Shown here in pieces: positions 23,531 through 32,500 of a stretch of 36,655 bases of DNA. The stretch comes from Clostridia bacterium. Lineage in GTDB: Bacteria; Bacillota; Clostridia; Oscillospirales; CAG-272. A model generated the notes under the pieces. That model had not been told where the DNA came from. It made no database searches and was given only the letters and a program-made list of their open reading frames with translations. The position numbers and the translations under genes were made by a program. Numbering within the stretch: position 1 is the stretch's first letter; every line of letters starts with the position of its first letter. The stretch is taken from assembly GCA_017537175.1 (NCBI GenBank), contig JAFYLH010000001.1, positions 79,387 to 116,041 of the forward strand, given 5' to 3'.

Positions 23531-26500
23531 TCGATTACTGTTCCGGTAGCTATATCATATGTTCCGATAGTCGAATAGGTCTTTCCGTCCTTTTCATAGG
23601 TTGTCATCTCTACACCGAGAGTCTCGGATATAAGTACGGAACCAATGGTGATTGTTTCGTATGCCTCTATGCCGGTAAGGGTTACCATGATCGCTCTGTT
23701 ATTGGTATATACGGTTTCGATAAGAGTGTCAAGGCAGATCCAATGCATAATATCAGACTGAACTCCGTTTTTATCGGTTACGCTGAATACGAGACCTATT
23801 TTGATCTTGTTGTCTGCACCACCGTCACCGAGAAGCTCCTTGGATGTTGCTGCATCCTGGATGATGGGTCTGAAGGTTACCGATACAAACTTGGAACCGG
23901 TCTTTTCGTCCTCGGTAAATTTGGGCGCAAGCTGCTGAAGAAGAATGGTATCAAAGAAGCGGTATCCGTCCTTTACTGTACCGTCTTCTGCTGTGAAGCT
24001 TACATATACGGGGAAATCACAGTTGGAAGGATTGATGGTCTGACCTTCTTTTTCAACAACAAGGTGACCCTTGTTACCTTCGGAGGAGTCAATGAAGTGT
24101 GTTGACATACCTGTGCTGAGAGTGTATGTCTCAAGCATATGACCGTTAAGATCAAGATATCCGGATGTAAGTGCTGTAATATCGTGAACTGTGAGATCCT
24201 CAAGAATCTTTACGGTGTTGCCTGCAGCTGCTTCAAACAAAGCGGTCTGAAGGTCGGCGTAAAGCTTGCCGGTCTCAACATTCTGTGCTACGGGATGGAG
24301 TGTATACTCTGTTCTGTCAAGCTCTTCATCACAGCGGCTGCAGTATTCAACCTCATAGTAGGTACCGTCGGTATATGTGCCGTCGCCGTTGTCCTTCATA
24401 GGCTCGCCGTCAACGATTGCAAAGTAAGTATCGTCACTGTGGCCGAGCTTGCCAACTGTTGTTGTAACTCTGGATATTTCGGTATCACATACTGTACAGT
24501 ATACTACGGTATCGTAAGAACCGTCTGCTGTACATGTAGGTGCTACATTGTTTTCAACAACTGCTTCGCCTGCGGTGTGGCCGAGCTTGGTAAGTACTGT
24601 TGTGTAAGTATGATTTGCGTCATTCTTACAAGTGTATACGTCATAACCGTCCTCGGTGCATGTTGCATCCTTATGTTCGGTTACTTCGTAATCATGATCG
24701 AGCTTATCAACTGTTGTTGTAACTCTTGAAAGCTCTTCGCCGCATACAGTACAGTATACTACGGTATCGTAAGAACCGTCTGCTGTACATGTAGGTGCTA
24801 CATTGTTTTCAACAACTGCTTCGCCTGCGGTGTGGCCGAGCTTTTCAACTGTTGTTGTTACTCTTGAAAGCTCATCACCGCATACAGTACAGTATACTAC
24901 GGTATCGTAAGAACCGTCAGCTGTACATGTAGGTGCTACATTGTTTTCAACAACTGCTTTGCCTGCGGTGTGGCCGAGTGCGGAAACCACAGTTGTTTCT
25001 CTGGAAATCTGTGCATCACATACTGTACAGTATACTACGGTATCGTAAGAACCGTCAGCTGTACATGTAGGTGCTACGTTGTTTTCAACAACTGCTTCGC
25101 CTGCGGTGTGGCCGAGCTTTTCAACTGTTGTTGTTACTCTTGAAAGCTCTTCGCCGCATACTGTACAGTATACTACTGTGTCGTAAGAACCGTCAGCTGT
25201 ACATGTAGGTGCCACATTGTTTTCAACAACTGCTTCGCCTGCGGTGTGGCCGAGCTTATTAACCGGTACTGTTTCTCTTGAAAGCTGAATTCCGCAATCT
25301 GCACAGTATACTACAACGTCATAAGAACCGTCCTCGGTACATGTAGGAGCTACTTTGTTTTCTATAACAGCTTCACCGTCGGTATGACCCGCTGCGGGGA
25401 TAACCTCGGTTCTGGTAGCGTTACAACGTGTACATGTGTATGTCATGATACCTGTGTCAAGACAGGTTGCGGCTGTTGTAACCTCGCCTTCGTCCCAAGC
25501 GTGAACACTGTAGATAACAACAGCGGTTTCGGTTGTGTTACCAACCTTATCGGTAACTGTTATTTCGTAGGTTGTTCCCTCTTCGGAACCGGTAAGATTA
25601 AGTGTCTTGCCTGTGTACTGATCATCAACTACGCCGTTTACCTTAACAACAACGCTTTCAACATTGTTTTCGATAACGTCGATTGTAATTGTGTTGTTCT
25701 CGGGTACACAGTAGGTGTTATCGGTTGCGGTATTCCACTCGGGAATTACGATCACGGGATCGGTGAGGTCAACGATGATCTTATCAAGAGTTACCTCTGT
25801 TACGTTGCCTGCGTTATCCTTAACTGTTACAACAACGGTATATTCGCCGTCCTTGTCGGTAGTAATAACAGGCTTGTTTTCGGAATCGTATGTTCCGCTT
25901 ATCTCATTACCTTCATCATCTGTAATTACATAAGTGATCTCGGTAACACCGGATTCGGTGTCTGTTGCTTCTATTGTGATCTCAACGCTGCCGTCATTAT
26001 CATAATCAACAATGCCGTCATTGAGATCTGCGTTTTCATCATCCCAAGCCTCAAGGGTAGGTCCTGTCTTATCGCCGGGAACGGTGATAACAACGATATC
26101 GGTTACGTTGCCTGCCCTGTCGGTTGCAACGATCTCATAAACCTTATCCTCGGATGTATTGTTTGCGGGGATGATGTAGTTGCCGTTTTCGTCAAGAGCT
26201 GCCTCTGCGCCGTTAACGGTAACCTTTGCTACACCGAAGTTATCTGTTACATTAACTGTTATGCTTCTGTCAGCGTTGGTTGTGCTGCTGATTACGGGAG
26301 AATTGTAGTCAACTACGATAATGTCGATGGAAACAGACTCGGAAGTATTACCCTTCTTATCTGTTGCGGTAGCGCTTACGACATACTTGCCTTCGCTCTT
26401 AAGAACGGGCTTGTCATTTTCGTCGTATACGCCGCTTTCAACTATGTTACCCTCTTCGTCGGTAATTACATAGTCGATATGAGCAACTCCTGCGCCGTTC

Positions 26501-29500
26501 TCGTCATCCTCGGCTGTTATGATGATAACAACATCGGAATCGTTTGTATAATCAGCCTCACCGTCATTGTGGTTAACATTAACCAGATCGGTGGTGATGG
26601 TGGGTACGGGAGCTGCGCCGTCATATTTTGCAGTAACGCTTACTGTTGCAGAGTTGCCTGCCTTGTCGGTTGCTGTAATAGTGTAGGACTTGGTCTCTAC
26701 GGTGCTCTCGGGAATGGTTATATAACCGTTTTCATCGGGAGTAACAACGGTTTCGGTACCGTCTGCTATTACTGTAACCTTGTCAAGGTACTTATCCTCT
26801 ACCTTAACCTTGATTGCATCAAAGGACTCGGCAGCTTCGGGAGTAAGTACGGGTGCGTCTGTATCAACAACGATCTTATCGGTAGTCACTGTGATCTTGT
26901 TGTCTAACTTGTCAACTGCAGTAACCTTGATAACATATTCGCCGTTGCTGTTTACAGGATATTCTACATTTACCTTACCGTCAACGATCTGGGCTTCAAC
27001 TGTTTCGATAACCTTGCCGTCCTTTTCTACGGTATAGGTTACGGAAGCAAGACCACTGTTTGCATCACTTGCAGTGATGGTAACATTCATACCGTCCTTA
27101 TCGTAATCGATAGTATTATCGGTTACATCGTGATCAGGCTCGGTGATGGATACTACGGGTTTAACATCGTCGTTGAGCTTGGGGATTACTTCAGTTATGA
27201 AGGTGCCGCAGTCTTCAAATACCGCAGGATCATATACATGACGGTTATGACAGTATTTGATTCTCTCGCCGTCCTCAAAGAAGGTAGGTTCTTTAGTAAC
27301 GATCCAAGGACACTCATCGCATTTGGTAGTGTAATCGTGCTTCCAGTCAGGTGAAGGAATGCTCTTTTCTACTCTTGAAATTTCACCCTTACATACGGTA
27401 CAGTATACTACTTCATCATATGAACCGTCTTTTTCACAGGTTGCTTTCTTGAGATTTTCCCTTACGGGTTCACCGGGGGTATGACCGCCCGCTGTAATAA
27501 TTTCAACCTTAGTCTGGGTTGTTGTCCAATCAAGGTCTTCACCTTCTTCAACAAACTCAGCTGTATAGGTTATAGAACCGTCTACGGTACATGTTGCATC
27601 TACTGTAACGGATGTTACATCCGATTCGGATGTTTCGGTACAGCTATCTTCTGTGTTATTAGCACATACTCTTGTTGCAACACACTTATTCCATACACCG
27701 TTTTCGTCCTTAATCCAATCATAGGTTACGGTAGCATCTTTCCAATTGTGGCCGAGTGCGGGGACATCTTTAACTATTGTAACATTCATATTGAGACAAT
27801 TCATACACATATAGTATGATGTCTCTGTACCGGCTTCAGTACATGTAGCGGTATTAACAGAAGGTATACCATTTGGTAATAACAAATCTACAGGATGAGC
27901 ATTGGGATCACGATCTAACAGTATTTCTTTGGTCTGTGTCTTAGCCCAATCTGCCTCGAAGTCAGCGATGAATACGTCCTTACCTTCAAGTGCGCATGTA
28001 GGCTTAACGCTTTGTTCTTCTGACTTTACAGCCTTGACTGTTTCACTCTGAGTATGAGATTCATCATTCTTACACTTGATGGTAGCTGTACAGCTGCTGT
28101 GATCATCTGCCCAAGCATATGAGGTCTCGCCCCACTTGTGATCTGTTGCGGGTACTGTCACAGGAGTTCTGCTAAGCTCAGCATTACATACAGTACAGTA
28201 AACTACATTATCGTAGCTACCGTTTTCAAGACAGGTTGCATCAATATAGTTTTCTACAACTACTTCGCCTTCGGTATGACCGAGAGAATCAATGTCCGCT
28301 ACTGTCTTTGTGGGAGTTTCGGGGGCCCAGTCTGCCTCAAAATCCGCTGTATAGGTGGTTTCACCAAGCTCTGTACATGTAGGAGCCTTGGTTACTATTG
28401 ATGTAACCTGACCGTTATCAACGGTTGCGGTCTCGCTCTCAACATGAGAAGCATCTCGGTTACAGATTCTTTCAGCTTCGCAGGACTTACCGTCGGCAGT
28501 GAAGGTATAGGTTGTATCCTTCCAATCGTGGCCGAGTGCGGGGCGAACCTTAGTTTCTACCTTGCCGCAGCGCTGACAGTCACGGCGGTCGTTACCCTCG
28601 GTAAGACAGGTCTCAGCGTTCTCTTCATACCAGTCAGTCCAGTCATGAGAGTTATGGATCTTTACGGTAACGGTGGTCTCGTTGCCTGCCTTATCCTTGG
28701 CATATACAACATAGTCTGCACCGTCCTCGCCTGCGGTAAGTGTGTAATCATTTTCGAGCTGAAGCTGTACAAAGGACTGAGCCTCGCCGTTGATTGTGAT
28801 CTTGTCGGGGTACTTCTCTACTACTGTAAATTCGTAACCGTTAAGATCATCCTCGAGCTCCTTGTTGAAGCAGTACTCACCGCCCTCAAGTTCATCAAAT
28901 ACGGGAGCTACATTATCAATAACAAATCTCTGTGAGGAGATAAAGTTTACGTTACCCTGGTCATCGGTAAGTCTTACATACATAATATACTCACCGTCGG
29001 GGGTACCTTCGAGACTGAAGGATACACCGTTTTCGGCGGATATCCAACGATCCTCGTTAACGTTAACTACTTCATCCCATGTGTAAGCACCGCCTTCAAG
29101 GAGGAAGTACTCAACCTTGGGAGGAACATAGTTTGTAGAGTCTTTATCACCTATGATCTTAACATTGGGATAGCTCTGAGCGTAGATACCGTAACGGATA
29201 TTATCTACTCCGATAAACTCGGAGGATACACCGGTGGCACCTACACCAAGGTCTACTGAACCTGTAGGAACGGTTGTTTCTTCAACCTCCCACTTACAGT
29301 ATACATTATAATCGGTGTATGTTGTACTCTGATTATAATTGGTATAGAATTCTTCGGGCTTAACATAGGTTATTCTGTTTGTACAAGCTGTATCAGAATA
29401 GAAGCCTGCCAGATGATAACCGGGTCTCTGGTTTTCGGGAAGAATATATGTATCACCGTAATCAACCATAGGCCATGCATTGTCAATGCCAAAATATGCA

Positions 29501-32500
29501 TTGAGGTTAGCTGCACCTACGCTGTCACCGTTAGGGAGTCTGAATACAACTCTGGTGTCATCAGGAGTCCATTTAACATAGAATGTAAGCTTGCCTTCGG
29601 AATAGATGTTCCATGTGATAGATGCTTTACCGACTGTCTTAGTCTCAGTATCACTCAAATCTGCCAACTTATGGAATGTAGCTGTATAGCCTATTCTTTG
29701 AGGCTTAACAAGTGTGTGGCTACCGGAGCTTCCATAAGCTAAGCTTCTCAATAAGCCTGTAGGATTTAAGATATAATCGCAATCCTCACCGATCACCTCG
29801 CCGGTATCGCCGTCTATATAGATAACCTCGAACGCATTTGTTGCCCACTGTGCTGTAAGGGTAATGGTCTTGGCATTATCCTGAAGCAACTTAGCGGGAA
29901 TGATACCGTCGGTGATCTTCTCACTTGATGTAGGTATTGTCCAACCGGTAAAGGTCTTGGTGTTAAGGAATAACTTATTATAGAAATCCGCAATAGTAAC
30001 ATCGCCTGTACCGTAGGTATAGGTGATAGTACCGTTCTTATCAGAACCGGGAGTTGATCCGTCGGGAGCATAAAGCTGACCGCCGTTGGGGTCAAGAGTA
30101 ATGGTCATGGTATCGGGAGCCCATACAGCATAAAGTGTGGTGTTTGCTGTGAACTCATTACCACGGAACTGATGATCGGGACCGTAAACTACGTTATAAC
30201 CGGTGGATGCGGTATCCCAACCAAGGAATGTATAACCGGTATAAGCATAGGTATACATATCACTTATCTTATAGGGGGTATCGTAAGTGATAGTATAGGT
30301 GCGGTTAGTTCCACTACCGGTAGTGCTGCCGATAGGATAGGATGTACCTCCCATATCGTCAAGAGTAAGTGTATAGGTCTTGGGTTTCCAGTTAACGTAA
30401 AATACAATCTCTTCATCAGGATAGTTTGCACGGGTTACTGTATTTCTGTTAATACCTGTGATATTACCTGTAAATGATTCTGCTGCTTCACGAGTCTTAT
30501 ATACAGTACCTGTATAACCAACTCTTGTAGGAACAGTCATGTTAACTGTAGAAGATGAACCAAAGGTAAATGAACTTACCCAAGATGTATTTGTAACGTA
30601 ATCTGTGTCCATATCAATGAACTGTTCCGCCATTACGTCATAATACTTGATGGGGAACGTATTATTTACCCACTGTGCAGTAAGAGTAACAGAGGTTCCG
30701 TTAGTCTTAATAAGGTCTGCAGGGATAATACCGTCAGTGATTATTGTACCGTCTGTACTAAGTTTCCAACCTGTAAGAGTACGTCCGCTATACTTAACTG
30801 TATAGAAATCACTAATTCTGGTAGGTGTACCCCACGTATGGGTTATGCTCTTTGCAGATGTTCCTGCACTTGTTCCATCGGGATTATAAAGCGTACCGCT
30901 ATTGGGAGCAAGAGAAACTGTGATTGTCTGAGGTGCCCATACTGCATAGAGTGTGGTAGCCGCCGCAAACTCGTTACCCTGGAACTGATGGTCGGGAGCA
31001 TATACTACGTTATAAGCGGTAGATGCGGTGTCCCAACCCATGAAGGTATAGCCTGTATAAGAATATGTGTAGTAATCACAAATCTTATAGGGGGTGTCAT
31101 AAGTAATAGAAACTGTTCTGTTACTTGTGGAACCCGTACCACCTGCAACAGGAGTGGATGTACCCTTCATGCTGTTAAGAGTGAGAGTATATGTATTAGG
31201 AGTCCAGTCTACGTAGAGAACTACTTCTCTTTCGGGATACTTATCAGTTGTAAGGTTTACACGGTTGATCTGTGTTATATTACCGGATCCGCCTGCCTGT
31301 GCAAGCTCAAGTGTGGGATATACCTTACCTGTATAGCCTGTTCTTGTAGGAACGGTAATATTCTGATTTGATGAGCTGCCGTATGTAAGCTGGCTTACCC
31401 AGGATGTGTTGGTCACATACTCGGTATCCATGGTAATAAACTCACCTGCATCAATATCATAGTACTTGATGGGGAATACGTTTGCCTTCCAGATCGCATA
31501 CAGAACCTCAGCGGAGGTAACTGCAGTGCCGTGGAATACGTCGGTATACTCTGCTGCGGTATCGCCGTCAGAGTCGGTATCCCAACCTGCAAAGTAATGT
31601 GTTGTTCTGCTGGGAGGCTCGGGCAGGATCGTATCTGTACCGTAAACGTGGTTAAGCACCTTGTTTGCTGTAGTACCGTCAGGCCATGTACCCTTCATAG
31701 CATTAAGGGTAAGACTGATAGTGTTACCTGTCCACTTAGCATAAAGCTTAACGGGAGCATAGTGATCCTTTGCAGGGAGAACACCGTTGGTAGGCTTGGT
31801 GAACTCTGCATCATAGAACCAACCTTCAAATGTATAGTAGCTTGCGGAAGGATTTACAAGAGTTGTATCCTCACCGAAGGTATGATACATAGGTGTATTT
31901 GCACCGTATGTCGCTGTAGAAAGCACCAGATCATAGATAATATTATATCTGTTAGGTGTATCTACATAGTAAGGACATTCTTCGTGATGTGACTCGGGAT
32001 TTGTATAGTCTGCCTCTCTTATACACTCGGTACGTGTATAACCGTTACCAAGGTCATAGGGGTTACCGAAGAGGTGACCGAGTTCGGGGTTACCTGTAAC
32101 CTCGGTATATCTGTGAGTGGGATCGTTCTGACAGATATAGAGCATTGTCTCTTCGCATTTACAGTATGCGGGAACAAGAGTACCCTTATAATCGTGACCG
32201 ATGGGGTCAGTTTCCTGTGTATCGTAATGATCACAGATATCAAAACCCGAGGAGTTTGTACGAACGCAGTGGAGATGCAGTTCACCGGGGGTCTCGCACT
32301 TAGGCATATCATCTTCGGAATCGTATTTCCACTCTTCTGCCCAGATATGTCCGCCGAGGGTCTCACCAGTTTCAACTGTGGTGGTAGCTTCCTTACAGAT
32401 GTCACAGAGGTAGATATCAACACGGGGTTCTGTACAGGTTGCCTGTGTTTCAACACCCCAAGGAATTGTGTAGGAGTGGGGTTTCTTAGGCTCGGTTACA

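Noticed and set aside
23524..23560. LPXTG sortase signal on the giant protein
   Set aside because: The protein ends GTYDIATGTVIEA; no LPXTG-like motif, hydrophobic stretch or basic tail.
25384..26907. Long plus-strand frame opposite the giant gene
   Set aside because: It mirrors the repeat pattern of the minus-strand gene, has an odd Cys/Val/Asn/Ile-rich make-up, no RBS or domain. The many other plus-strand frames between 23296 and 34560 are the same kind of shadow.
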